A stretch of DNA of 64,000 nucleotides from Burkholderia sp. Ax-1719. Its GTDB lineage: Bacteria > Pseudomonadota > Gammaproteobacteria > Burkholderiales > Burkholderiaceae. Position 1 is the first letter of the stretch. Every line of letters begins with the position of its first letter. The translations under genes were made by a program, and so were the position numbers. Positions 15,952-24,517 of the stretch are shown here, piece by piece. Under the pieces are notes generated by a model. It ran no database searches and was not told where the DNA came from. It saw only the letters and a program-made list of their open reading frames with translations. The stretch is from NCBI RefSeq assembly GCF_011753055.1, contig NZ_VWWJ01000029.1, forward strand, positions 1 to 64,000. The letters are read 5' to 3'.

Positions 15952-17238
15952 TTACGCCGGCACGCCCACGGCTTCCTTGATCGACTCTTCGAGGATCGCG
16001 AGGGCTTCGTCGAACACGTTTTCCTGGATCGTCAGCGGGAACAGGAAGCGCACGACGTTCGAGTACACGCCGCACACGAGCAGCAGCAGGCCGCGGTTCA
16101 GCGCGGCGGTTTGCACGCGCTTGGTGAAGTCGGCGTCGGCTTCGTTGGTGCCCGGCTTGCAGAACTCGACGGCGTTCATCGCGCCCGGACCGCGCACGTC
16201 GGCGATCTGCGGGACTTCAGCCTTCATCGAGGTGAGCTTGGCCTTGATCTTGTCGCCCAGCTTGGTGGCGCGCTCACACAGCTTTTCTTCTTCGATGATC
16301 TCGATGACCGCGTGTGCCGAAGCGACAGCCAGCGGGTTACCGGCATACGTGCCGCCAAGGCCGCCAGGCGCTGCCGCATCCATGACTTCTGCGCGGCCGA
16401 CCACGCCCGACAGCGGCATGCCGCCGGCCAGGCTCTTGGCGATCGTCATCAGGTCCGGTGCGACGTCGTAGTGTTCCATCGCGAACAGCTTGCCGGTACG
16501 GGCGAAGCCGGTTTGCACTTCGTCGGCGATCAGCAGGATGCCGTGCGTGTCGCAGATCTTGCGCAGGCCGCGCACGAAGTCCGCCGGCGCCTGGTAGAAG
16601 CCGCCTTCGCCCTGAACCGGTTCGAAGATGATCGCGGCGACGCGCTTCGGATCGATATCGGCCTTGAACAGCATCTCGATGTGCTTGAGCGAGTCAGCCG
16701 TGCTGATACCGTGGACCGAGTTGGGGTACGGAGCGTGGTAGACGTCAGCCGGGAACGGGCCGAAGTTCAGCTTGTACGGTGCGACCTTGCCGGTGAGCGC
16801 CATGCCCATCATCGTGCGACCGTGGAAACCGCCTGCGAAGGCGATCACGCCCGGACGGCCCGTCGAGGCGCGAGCGATCTTGACGGCGTTTTCGACGGCT
16901 TCAGCGCCGGTCGTGAAGAACGCGGCCTTCTTGGCGAAGCTGCCCGGAGCGCGTTGCGCGACCTTTTCGGCCAGCGAGACATACGACTCGTAGGGAACGA
17001 TCTGGTAAGCGGTGTGCGTGAACTGGTCGAGCTGCGCCTTGATGGCGGCGACGATCTTCGGATGACGGTGACCCGTGTTGCAGACGGCGATACCGGCTGC
17101 GAAGTCGATGAAGCGGCGGCCTTCGACGTCCCACAGTTCCGCGTTTTCAGCGCGCTCGGCGTAGAAGTCACACATCACGCCCACGCCACGCGGGGTAATG
17201 GCGTTCTTGCGGCTCTGCAGATCGGCGTTCTTGCTCAC
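15952..17238 (-). CDS. gabT: 4-aminobutyrate aminotransferase
   Basis: A class III aminotransferase of about 428 residues, transferring the amino group of GABA to 2-oxoglutarate. The PLP Lys is in TIAKSLAGGMPLSG and the cofactor-binding Asp in IADEVQTGFARTGK. The start is set at GTG 17238 because an AAGGAG site sits 6 nt before it and the resulting N-terminus (SKNADLQSRKNAITPRGVG) has the length of E. coli GabT. Two upstream in-frame ATGs (17253, 17244) exist, but the ribosome site overlaps or abuts them. It diverges from a GabR-like regulator across a gap with an inverted-repeat operator. Confidence 0.93.
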   Translation of the reverse strand: MSKNADLQSRKNAITPRGVGVMCDFYAERAENAELWDVEGRRFIDFAAGIAVCNTGHRHPKIVAAIKAQLDQFTHTAYQIVPYESYVSLAEKVAQRAPGSFAKKAAFFTTGAEAVENAVKIARASTGRPGVIAFAGGFHGRTMMGMALTGKVAPYKLNFGPFPADVYHAPYPNSVHGISTADSLKHIEMLFKADIDPKRVAAIIFEPVQGEGGFYQAPADFVRGLRKICDTHGILLIADEVQTGFARTGKLFAMEHYDVAPDLMTIAKSLAGGMPLSGVVGRAEVMDAAAPGGLGGTYAGNPLAVASAHAVIEIIEEEKLCERATKLGDKIKAKLTSMKAEVPQIADVRGPGAMNAVEFCKPGTNEADADFTKRVQTAALNRGLLLLVCGVYSNVVRFLFPLTIQENVFDEALAILEESIKEAVGVPA

Positions 17239-17338
17239 GTTCATCTCCTTCAATGCTTTCGGTTCTGAGGTTGGTTGGTGGACCGCGTTGCCGACTCAAT
17301 CGGTCGCCAGCAGTCCATGCCGCGACTATACTCAGGTT

Positions 17339-17359
17339 TGGCTCTAAAATTCAGAGCCA
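17339..17359. promoter_or_regulatory. Inverted-repeat operator between gabT and gabR-like gene
   Basis: TGGCTCT (17339-17345) and AGAGCCA (17353-17359) are perfect arms separated by 7 bp. It lies in the divergent gap, just after a TATACT (17327-17332) that could be the -10 of the regulator gene, and 29 bp before the regulator's ATG. A MocR/GabR-type site is the simplest reading. Confidence 0.6.
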
Positions 17360-17387
17360 TTCAGTGCAATATTTAGGAGCCAATTTC

Positions 17388-19019
17388 ATGCGAGCGAGCG
17401 TCCTGTCCGACTGGTTGGCCCAGCGCCTTGAGCGTGGCGGCGCGCAGCCGGTGTACCGGCAACTGCACCGCTTGCTGCAGCAGGCGATCCTCTCGCGCGA
17501 ACTGCCGGCGGGTGCGCGAGTCCCGTCCTCCCGGCTTCTGGCGGCGGAGTTGGGGATTGCGCGCAATACGGTGACGCAGGTTTACGAGCAATTGGTGCTC
17601 GAAGGCTATGTCACCTCGGCGACGGGGCGCGGCACGTTTGTGGCCGATACTTCGCCCGATGAGATCGTCGGCGCGGCGGAAATTGGCTCTACCGGATTGG
17701 TGAAAACCCCGAGTAAAACAGGCTCCATTTCGAACGACCAACCACGGGGCGTCGCAACTAACAGCCAATCGGCGGAGGCGCTTGCGGCATTGCCCCCGGC
17801 TGTGGGCGTGATTCAACAGCCGTCCCAGACCGCGCAGCCTCACCGACCGGCGGCTCGCGCATTGTCCGCGCGGGGAGCGCGCCTGATTGCTGGCGCGGGC
17901 GTCTCCAAGCGCCAGGGCGGTGCGTTCATGCCGGGCGTGCCGGACGTCTCGCGCTTTCCGGCGCGCATCTGGACGCGTCTGCACAACAAATACTGGCGCA
18001 CGCTGCGGCCCGATCTGCTGACCTACGCGCCGGGCGGCGGCCTCGCGCTGCTGCGCCACGTGCTGGCCGATTATCTGCGCACCTCGCGATCGGTGCGCTG
18101 CTCGCCCGAGCAGATCATCATCACGACGGGAATCCACCAGTCCGTCGATCTGGCCGTGCGACTGCTGTCCGACCCGGGTGACACCATCTGGACCGAGGAT
18201 CCGTGTTATTGGGGCGTGCGCAGCGTGCTGCACGTATCGGGGCTGAAGCCGCGTCCGATTGCCGTCGACAGCGAGGGCATCAATCCGTCGGCCGCCGATT
18301 TCGCAGCGCCGCCCCCTAAGCTGATCCTCGTAACGCCTTCGCACCAGTATCCGCTTGGCATGGTGATGAGTCTGGCGCGTCGGCGCACGCTGCTCGAATA
18401 CGCGCGGCAGCATCAGTGCTGGATCATCGAAGACGATTACGACAGTGAATTCCGCTATGGGAGCCGGCCGCTTGCGTCGTTGCAGGGGTTGGATACGGCG
18501 GGGCAGGTGATTTACGTGGGGAGCTTTGGGAAGACACTGTTTCCGGGCTTGCGTGTGGGTTATCTGGTTGCGCCGGAGCCGCTCGCCGAGAGTTTCGCTA
18601 CCGCGAGCGCCGAGCTTTATCGTGAGGGGCAGTTGTTGCAGCAGGCGGTGCTGGCCGAGTTTATTGCCGAAGGGCATTTCACGTCGCATATTCGCAAGAT
18701 GCGGGCGCTTTATGGGCAGCGGCGGCAGGCAGTGCTGGATGTCGCTGCGCGGCGTTATGGGGATGCGTTGCCGGCGATGGGGGGCGATGCTGGGTTGCAC
18801 GTTGTGATGCAGTTGCCTGAGGGTAGTGATGATCGCGCGGTGGCTGAGGCTGCGCTTGCACGCAATATCGTTGTGAGGCCGCTTTCAGGGTATTACTCGG
18901 AGCGCGAGCGTGCGGCTTCTGGGTTGTTGATTGGGTATGCTTGTGTGCCTGATGAGGAAATTGTGCCGGCTTTTGAATCGCTGAGTGAGGCTATTGATTT
19001 GAGTTTGCCTTTGGCTTGA
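17388..19019 (+). CDS. gabR: GabR-like MocR-family regulator (GntR HTH fused to aminotransferase domain)
   Basis: A 543-residue fusion. The N-terminal GntR winged helix (about 10-80) has PAGARVPSSRLLAAELGIAR then NTVTQVYEQLVLEGYV. A long linker (about 85-170) is low in complexity. The class I aminotransferase-like domain (about 180-540) carries the PLP-binding Lys in YVGSFGKTLFPGLRVGYLV. MocR proteins bind PLP and an amino-acid-type ligand but usually do not catalyse transamination. Divergent placement from gabT/gabD implies control of GABA use. ATG at 17388 follows a TTTAGGAG site; the frame is open further upstream but that would cross the operator. Confidence 0.88.
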   Translation: MRASVLSDWLAQRLERGGAQPVYRQLHRLLQQAILSRELPAGARVPSSRLLAAELGIARNTVTQVYEQLVLEGYVTSATGRGTFVADTSPDEIVGAAEIGSTGLVKTPSKTGSISNDQPRGVATNSQSAEALAALPPAVGVIQQPSQTAQPHRPAARALSARGARLIAGAGVSKRQGGAFMPGVPDVSRFPARIWTRLHNKYWRTLRPDLLTYAPGGGLALLRHVLADYLRTSRSVRCSPEQIIITTGIHQSVDLAVRLLSDPGDTIWTEDPCYWGVRSVLHVSGLKPRPIAVDSEGINPSAADFAAPPPKLILVTPSHQYPLGMVMSLARRRTLLEYARQHQCWIIEDDYDSEFRYGSRPLASLQGLDTAGQVIYVGSFGKTLFPGLRVGYLVAPEPLAESFATASAELYREGQLLQQAVLAEFIAEGHFTSHIRKMRALYGQRRQAVLDVAARRYGDALPAMGGDAGLHVVMQLPEGSDDRAVAEAALARNIVVRPLSGYYSERERAASGLLIGYACVPDEEIVPAFESLSEAIDLSLPLA

Positions 19020-19054
19020 TGTTGGCATTTCCTTGTGTTCGTGTCGGTCTATTA

Positions 19055-19506
19055 GCGTCGCCCCTGTGCGGGGCGGCACCTACTTTTCTTTGCCGCGGCA
19101 AAGAAAAGTAGGCAAAAGAAAGCCGCTCAAACCGCTAATGCTTCGCGGTACACCTACAGCCTATAAAACAAAGTGGTGCCCGGGCAGCGCCCGCATCACT
19201 GGCCTAGTAACAGAGTGGTGCCATCCGCACATCCGGGGACGCTGCGCGCCCCGTGGGGTATATTTAAAACCGATGGTTTGCACTTTCCTTCGCATACCGA
19301 ACCGTTGCGAGCGCAGCGAGCAACGGGATGAATGAGTCCTTTGTCACTTCGTTTTATGGCGCGAGGTGCGAGCAATGCCCAGTCACCACTCCGCTGAACG
19401 GTTAGTGGTGGACTGCGTCAAATTAGCGGTGTGAGCGGCTTTCTTTTGCTTACTTTTCTTTGCCGCGGCAAAGAAAAGTAAGTGCCGCCCCGCACAGGGG
19501 CAACGC
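19055..19506. mobile_element. 452-bp non-coding element with 84-bp terminal inverted repeats
   Basis: The left terminus (19055-19138) and right terminus (19423-19506) are inverted copies, 84 bp each, with about four mismatches. Each contains a 28-bp perfect palindrome built on TTTGCCGCGGCAAA flanked by ACTTTTC and GAAAAGT. The 284-bp interior has no credible reading frame but repeats the word AGTGGTG and its complement. No transposase is present, so it looks like a MITE or a paired REP-like element. Target-site duplications were not apparent. It separates the gabR-like gene from phnE. Confidence 0.75.
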
Positions 19507-19573
19507 TTGCATACCGACAACAAATCAAGGAAACGCCCGAATTCGTGCATTGCGTTTGAATCGGCGGCAAGTA

Positions 19574-20401
19574 TCAGATCACCCGCGCCCGCAGCCGCGC
19601 CGAAACAAGATCAATTGCCGTCACCACAGCAATCACCATAATGAGCACCGCGCACGTCTGCGCATAATCGAACGAGCGAATTTCCTCGTAAAGCACCACG
19701 CCAATACCGCCAGCGCCCACCATCCCCACCACCATCGCGGAACGCACGTTAGACTCGAATCGATAGAGCGCATAAGAGATCCACAGCGGCATCACCTGCG
19801 GCAGCACGCCATAAATGATCTCGTCGAGCGGCGTCGCGCCCGTCGCGCGCACACCTTCGGCGGGACGCGGGTCGATGGCTTCGACGGCTTCGGCGAAGAG
19901 TTTGGCCAGCACGCCAGTCGTATGCACCCACAGCGCCAGCACGCCCGCAAACGGCCCAAGTCCCACCGCGACGATGAACAGCATCGCGAACACCATCTCG
20001 TTGATGGCGCGGCACGCGTCCATCAAACGGCGCATGGGATGCAACACCCACGCCGGCGCGAGGTTGTGCGCGGACATCAGCCCGCACGGCACCGCGCAGA
20101 CGATCGCGAGCACCGTGCCCCACAGCGCCACGGCCACCGTCACCCACATTTCATGAGCGTAAGTGCGCCATTCGGTGAAGTCGGGCGGGAAGAAACCGCG
20201 CGCGAAGGTGCCCATGTTCGACGAGTCGGCGAGCAGGTCGAGCGGGCGCATATCTGCGCCCTGCCACGCCGCCCCAAGCAGCATGAACACGAACGCCCAA
20301 AGCACGATCGACGACCAGCTACGCTTGCCTCGCGCCGAAGCCGCTGCCGCGGACTCAGCAAGAGAAGGGGCCGTTTTTGCCTCGAAGTCCATCGAACTCA
20401 T
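19574..20401 (-). CDS. phnE: PhnE, phosphonate ABC transporter permease
   Basis: A 275-residue inner-membrane permease with about six helices and the binding-protein-dependent transport loop around EGVRATGATPLDEIIYGVLP, which couples to the ATPase. The pattern FESNVRSAMVVGMVGAGGIG is typical of PhnE/PtxC. The ATG at 20401 overlaps the phnD stop as ATGA, so translation is coupled. It is the last gene of phnC-phnD-phnE and imports phosphonates or phosphate esters. Confidence 0.93.
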   Translation of the reverse strand: MSSMDFEAKTAPSLAESAAAASARGKRSWSSIVLWAFVFMLLGAAWQGADMRPLDLLADSSNMGTFARGFFPPDFTEWRTYAHEMWVTVAVALWGTVLAIVCAVPCGLMSAHNLAPAWVLHPMRRLMDACRAINEMVFAMLFIVAVGLGPFAGVLALWVHTTGVLAKLFAEAVEAIDPRPAEGVRATGATPLDEIIYGVLPQVMPLWISYALYRFESNVRSAMVVGMVGAGGIGVVLYEEIRSFDYAQTCAVLIMVIAVVTAIDLVSARLRARVI

Positions 20402-21387
20402 CACTGTTTGGCGGCTGCGTTGAGCGCGCCGATCTTCGCGTCGATGGCCGCGATCTGGCTCTTGCGGTCGTCGTCGGAGAGATGCGTGTCGGCCGTGATT
20501 TTCTGCTTCTGCTGGAACAGGGCGACCTGGCGGATCGGCAGCAGTTGCGCATCGGTGGCCGGTGCGAAGCCTGCGTAACCGGTGATCGAGGCCATCACGG
20601 CTTTTTCGCGCGGATCGGTCTTGGCGTAGTGATAGAAGAAGTCGCGCAGTTTCTGCTTGGTGGCTTCAGGCAGGTCCTTGCGCCACACCAGCGGGTCGGA
20701 CGCGATCAGCGGCGAGGTCCACAGCACGCGCACCTGGGCAAAGCGGTCCGGATGCTTCTTTTGCAGGGTGGAAAGCTCGATGGTGTTGTTGGTCGCAATA
20801 TCGACCTTGTTGTTGACCACGGCTAGCAGGTTCGCTTCGTGGCTCGACGGCAGCACCGTCTTGAAGGTCGTCGCATTCACGGAGAGGCCATGCTGCGCGA
20901 ACAGGTAATAGCCGGGAATCAGCGTGCCCGAAGTCGAATTCGGATCGCCCCAGCCCAACGTCAGATCATTAGGATGCTTGAAGACGTCGTCGATCGTCTT
21001 CACCGGGCTGTTAACGTTGGTGATGAGCACCGATTTGTAGCCGGCGTCGCCGTTCGCGTAGAGCACCTTGGCGAAGATTTCGCCGTTCGAGCGGTCTACC
21101 GCCTCCATCGCCGAGGCGTTGCCGAAATAGCCGATCTGCACCTTGTTGAAGCGCATCGCTTCGATGATGCCCGAGTAGTCGGTGGCGAAGAAAGCATTGA
21201 TGTGCAGACCGGTCTGACGGTTCAGATCGTCGATAAACGGTTGCCAGCGCTGTTTGAGCACCGCCGACGAATCGGTCGAGATGATGCCGAAGTTCAGGTC
21301 TTCCGCGTGGGCGGCCGTAGCGCCGAGCGAGGCGAAAGCAACGGCGCTGGCGGCGCACCAGGACAGCATGGAACGGAGCAGTTTCAT
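20401..21387 (-). CDS. phnD: PhnD, phosphonate-binding periplasmic protein
   Basis: A 328-residue periplasmic solute-binding protein. The signal peptide ends near ATAAHAEDLNFG. The body has the PhnD pattern LNFGIISTDSSAVLKQRWQP, then IGYFGNASAMEAVDRS and GWGDPNSTSGTLIPGYYL, where the Ser/Thr-rich loop contacts the phosphonate group. It delivers substrate to PhnE/PhnC. Middle gene of the operon. Confidence 0.95.
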   Translation of the reverse strand: MKLLRSMLSWCAASAVAFASLGATAAHAEDLNFGIISTDSSAVLKQRWQPFIDDLNRQTGLHINAFFATDYSGIIEAMRFNKVQIGYFGNASAMEAVDRSNGEIFAKVLYANGDAGYKSVLITNVNSPVKTIDDVFKHPNDLTLGWGDPNSTSGTLIPGYYLFAQHGLSVNATTFKTVLPSSHEANLLAVVNNKVDIATNNTIELSTLQKKHPDRFAQVRVLWTSPLIASDPLVWRKDLPEATKQKLRDFFYHYAKTDPREKAVMASITGYAGFAPATDAQLLPIRQVALFQQKQKITADTHLSDDDRKSQIAAIDAKIGALNAAAKQ

Positions 21388-21453
21388 GTGAGAGGCAATC
21401 CGGTTCGTGGGAAAAGAAAACGTTTGCTGGAGCGGAACAAAGAATGCGGGTGT

Positions 21454-22308
21454 TCAGGCGGTCTTGAGCTGGGCGCCAAAGCGTTGCGTCATCGCGTGGG
21501 CGGCGTCCGGTTCGAGCAGTTCGCGCGCGGCGCTGCCGTAGAGCTGCTGCAAAAGCGCGGGCGTGAGCGCAGCCGACGGGCCGTCGTACACCACGCGGCC
21601 ATCGCGCAGCGCGACCGTGCGCGGGCAGTACTGCATGGCGATATCCACTTGATGCAGCGATACGACCACCGTCAGGCCGTGATTGCGGTTAAGCATGCGC
21701 AGCATGTCCATCACGCGGCGCGAAGATTCGGGGTCGAGTGAGGCGATCGGTTCGTCGGCGAGAATCAGGCGCGCACGCTGCACCAGCGCACGGGCGAGCG
21801 CGGCACGCTGCTGCTGGCCGCCCGAAAGATTGGCGGCGCGCTCCGCGGCCTTGTCGCCGATGCCCACTTCAGTGAGCGCAGCGGCGGACAGTTCTCGCTC
21901 GCTGCGCGGAAAGCAGCGGGTCAGACGCCGCCACAAGGGCAGGCGCGCCAGCGCGCCAATCAGCACGTTGGATTCGACGGTCAGGCGATGCACGAGATTG
22001 AACTGCTGGAATACGAAGCCGATGTCGCGGCGAATGCGCCGCACTTCGCGCACGATGCGCCCGTTCTGCTGGATAGGGCGGCCCAATATTTCGATCTGCG
22101 AAGGTTGTGGGTCGGAAGCCACGAAGCCTGCGATATGGCGCAACAGCGTGGACTTGCCTGAGCCCGATGCGCCGATCAGCGCGACCATTTCGCCGCTGCC
22201 TACGCGCAGGTTGATTTCGTCGAGCGCCTTGCGGCCTGCTGCAGATGTGCCCCCGTTAAAAGTCTTCGAGAGGCGTTCGATACGTATCGCGTCCATCGTG
22301 GCGTCCAT
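21454..22308 (-). CDS. phnC: PhnC, phosphonate ABC transporter ATP-binding protein
   Basis: A 284-residue ABC ATPase: Walker A GASGSGKST (about 41-49), Q-loop FVFQQFNLVHRL, signature LSGGQQQRAALARAL, Walker B LILADEPIASLDPES, and switch His in VVSLHQVDIA. The FNLVHRLTVESNVLIGALAR stretch is typical of PhnC. Two in-frame ATGs (22308 and 22296) are possible starts. First gene of the phnCDE operon, with a PhnF-like palindrome about 100 bp upstream. Confidence 0.95.
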   Translation of the reverse strand: MDATMDAIRIERLSKTFNGGTSAAGRKALDEINLRVGSGEMVALIGASGSGKSTLLRHIAGFVASDPQPSQIEILGRPIQQNGRIVREVRRIRRDIGFVFQQFNLVHRLTVESNVLIGALARLPLWRRLTRCFPRSERELSAAALTEVGIGDKAAERAANLSGGQQQRAALARALVQRARLILADEPIASLDPESSRRVMDMLRMLNRNHGLTVVVSLHQVDIAMQYCPRTVALRDGRVVYDGPSAALTPALLQQLYGSAARELLEPDAAHAMTQRFGAQLKTA

Positions 22309-22406
22309 TCCGATTCGTCATATGAGTCGGGCGTTAAGCCGCGAGTCACGGTTGAGTCGATGCCATTCTAGGAAGCGACTGTGACGGTTGAGTGAAGCTG
22401 TAGCGA

Positions 22407-22416
22407 CGTCTAGACG
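22407..22416. promoter_or_regulatory. Second PhnF-like palindrome, upstream of phnC
   Basis: CGTCTAGACG is a perfect palindrome identical to the core of the site at 260-275. It lies in the 302-bp gap between the divergent phnC and M14-peptidase genes. The same gap holds three copies of GGTTGAGT (22350, 22386 and 22425). Confidence 0.65.
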
Positions 22417-22610
22417 ACTAAACAGGTTGAGTGCTTTTCGGGGCGCGGAAAACCGTCATTGAACTAACAGAAAAATGTCGTTGCGATGACACCTTTCCTT
22501 TCGGGCGCGTGACATCTGTGTGACTCCGCACACGTGTCACGCTCAATGCACAGCGAACCGGATATATTGTGGAGCTGACGCGCAACAAAACACTCACGAA
22601 CCGCGCCGCC

Positions 22611-23654
22611 ATGCAGGCACTGAGCTTCCTACCCGACAGCTTTGCGGAATACGAGGACCTGAAAACGCTCCTCGATGCCGGCGCGCGCTGGTTCGACATT
22701 CGCAGCGCTGGCGAGGTCGAAGTGCGTGGCCGGCCGTTCTCGCTCTATGTGGCGTCGGTGGGCTCGCGTGATCCGGCCGCGCCCGCGATTGGCTTCTTCG
22801 GCGGCATTCACGGGCTTGAGCGCATCGGCTCGCAGCTCGTGCTCGATTACATGCGCGCGCTGGTGGGGCGTCTCGCCTGGGACGAACTGCTGATGCGCCA
22901 GCTCGAATCGGTGCGGCTCGTGATGATGCCCATTGTCAATCCGGGCGGCATGTGGCTTGCTACCCGCGCCAACCCGAACGGCGTCGACCTCATGCGCAAC
23001 GCTCCGCAGGACGCCGATGAACGCGTGCCGTTTCTGGCGGGCGGCCAGCGGGTCGGCTCGTGGCTGCCGTGGTATCGCGGGCGGCGCGGCGCGGCGATGG
23101 AATGCGAGGCGAGCGCGTTGCTCAAGATCGTCGACCAGGAACTCGCGCATCGGCCGCTCGCGTTCGCGCTCGATTGCCACTCGGGCTATGGCTGGCGCGA
23201 CAGCATCTGGTTCCCCTACGCGCGTACGCGCCAGCTCATGCGCCATCTGCCGGAGATGTACGTGCTCAAGACCATGTTCGAGCGCGCGCATCCGCATCAT
23301 GGCTACGCCTTCGAGCCGCAGAGCCATCAATACCTGCTGCACGGCGATCTCTGGGATTGCGCCTACGACCGCGCGCCCCCTGAAAACGTGTTCCTGCCGC
23401 TTACGCTCGAACTCGGTTCGTGGCTGTGGATCAAGAAGAATCCGCGGCAGCTGTTTTCGCGCCAGGGCATGTTCAATCCGGTGATGCAGCATCGCACGGC
23501 GCGCGTGCTGCGTCGCCACGCGAATCTGTTCGATTTCCTCACGCGCGCGGCGTTTTCTTCGGCGCGCTGGCTGCCCGAGGGCGTGGCGCGCCAGCAGGTG
23601 CTGCAAAGCGCGATCGGCCATTGGTATCAGAATCCTCGCGCGCCCGGCTCATGA
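22611..23654 (+). CDS. M14-family zinc carboxypeptidase
   Basis: A 347-residue metallopeptidase-like protein. Zinc ligands are visible as His67 and Glu70 in GGIHGLERIG and His190 in FALDCHSGYG, the catalytic Glu is Glu267 in LPLTLELGSW, and a substrate-carboxylate patch is in RANPNGVDLMRN. No signal peptide, so probably cytoplasmic. M14 members remove C-terminal residues or deacylate/deglutamylate small substrates; the substrate is unknown. ATG 22611 is chosen because a TATATT -10-like box lies just upstream of a possible GTG at 22569. It overlaps the next gene by ATGA. Confidence 0.85.
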   Translation: MQALSFLPDSFAEYEDLKTLLDAGARWFDIRSAGEVEVRGRPFSLYVASVGSRDPAAPAIGFFGGIHGLERIGSQLVLDYMRALVGRLAWDELLMRQLESVRLVMMPIVNPGGMWLATRANPNGVDLMRNAPQDADERVPFLAGGQRVGSWLPWYRGRRGAAMECEASALLKIVDQELAHRPLAFALDCHSGYGWRDSIWFPYARTRQLMRHLPEMYVLKTMFERAHPHHGYAFEPQSHQYLLHGDLWDCAYDRAPPENVFLPLTLELGSWLWIKKNPRQLFSRQGMFNPVMQHRTARVLRRHANLFDFLTRAAFSSARWLPEGVARQQVLQSAIGHWYQNPRAPGS

Positions 23655-24409
23655 GCGCACCCTGGATCCTGCTGCGCGGCCTCACGCGCGAGTCGCGCCA
23701 CTGGGGCGCGTTTGCGCCGCTGCTGGCCGAGCGTTGCGGCCCGGTGCTGGCGGTCGATCTGCCGGGCAACGGTACGTTCTCGCATGTTCGCTCGCCGCTG
23801 GCCGTCGAAGATTACGTCGATGCCGTGCGCGCCGAAGTGCAGCGCCTGGGCGTGCGCGCGCCCTGCAAGGTACTGGCGATGTCGCTGGGCGGCATGGTCG
23901 CGACCGCGTGGGCGCAGCGTTATCCCGACGAGATCGCGCAACTCGTGCTCATCAACACCAGCATGCGGCCCTATAGCCGCTTCTACGAGCGACTGCGCCC
24001 CGGCGCGTGGCCCGCGCTGCTGCACGCGGCGTGGCATTGGCGCGCGAGCGGTGGCGACTGTTTCGCGGAGACGGCAATCCATGACCGTACCTGCTCGCGC
24101 CTCGACACGCTCGCCGCCGATCTGGACGTCTGGCGCGCGATCCGCGCGAGTGCGCCAGTGAGCCGCGCCAATGCCGTGCGGCAGTTGCTGGCGGCGGCGC
24201 GTTATACGGCAAGCGGCGTGCCGCGCTGTCCGACGCTCGTGCTGTCTTCCCAGGCCGACCGTCTGGTCGATCCGGCCTGCTCGGCGCGGCTTGCGCGCGC
24301 GTGGGGCGCGGAGCAGCGCGAACATCCGTGGGCCGGACACGATCTTCCGCACGACGACCCGCAATGGCTGGCCGATGCGGTTTGCGCCGCGTTCCCCCGT
24401 TCGCCGTGA
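23651..24409 (+). CDS. Alpha/beta-fold hydrolase
   Basis: A 252-residue alpha/beta hydrolase. The nucleophile elbow is VLAMSLGGMVA (Ser at the centre), the acid is in VLSSQADRLVDPACS, and the catalytic His in HPWAGHDLPHDDP. The opening WILLRGLTRESRHWGAF replaces the usual HG oxyanion motif with RG. Cytoplasmic esterase- or BioH/MenH-like; substrate unknown. Translationally coupled to the M14 gene through ATGA, which hints that the two work on the same substrate. Confidence 0.85.
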   Translation: MSAPWILLRGLTRESRHWGAFAPLLAERCGPVLAVDLPGNGTFSHVRSPLAVEDYVDAVRAEVQRLGVRAPCKVLAMSLGGMVATAWAQRYPDEIAQLVLINTSMRPYSRFYERLRPGAWPALLHAAWHWRASGGDCFAETAIHDRTCSRLDTLAADLDVWRAIRASAPVSRANAVRQLLAAARYTASGVPRCPTLVLSSQADRLVDPACSARLARAWGAEQREHPWAGHDLPHDDPQWLADAVCAAFPRSP

Positions 24410-24517
24410 GCGGCGCTGCCCGCCCGCCCGGCCTGACGCGCCGCCCGCGCAAGGCTCGCTGGGCGATTGCTCCATAATAGGGGACGACTTTTCCGCCTCT
24501 TCTGGAGCCCCCCGCAT

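Noticed and set aside
19460..20578. 372-codon plus-strand frame over the repeat element and phnE
   Set aside because: Arg/His-rich antisense frame starting inside the inverted repeat; phnE on the other strand is clear.
22309..22440. PhoB box upstream of phnC
   Set aside because: CTGTGAC-like words occur but not with the 11-bp spacing of a pho box.
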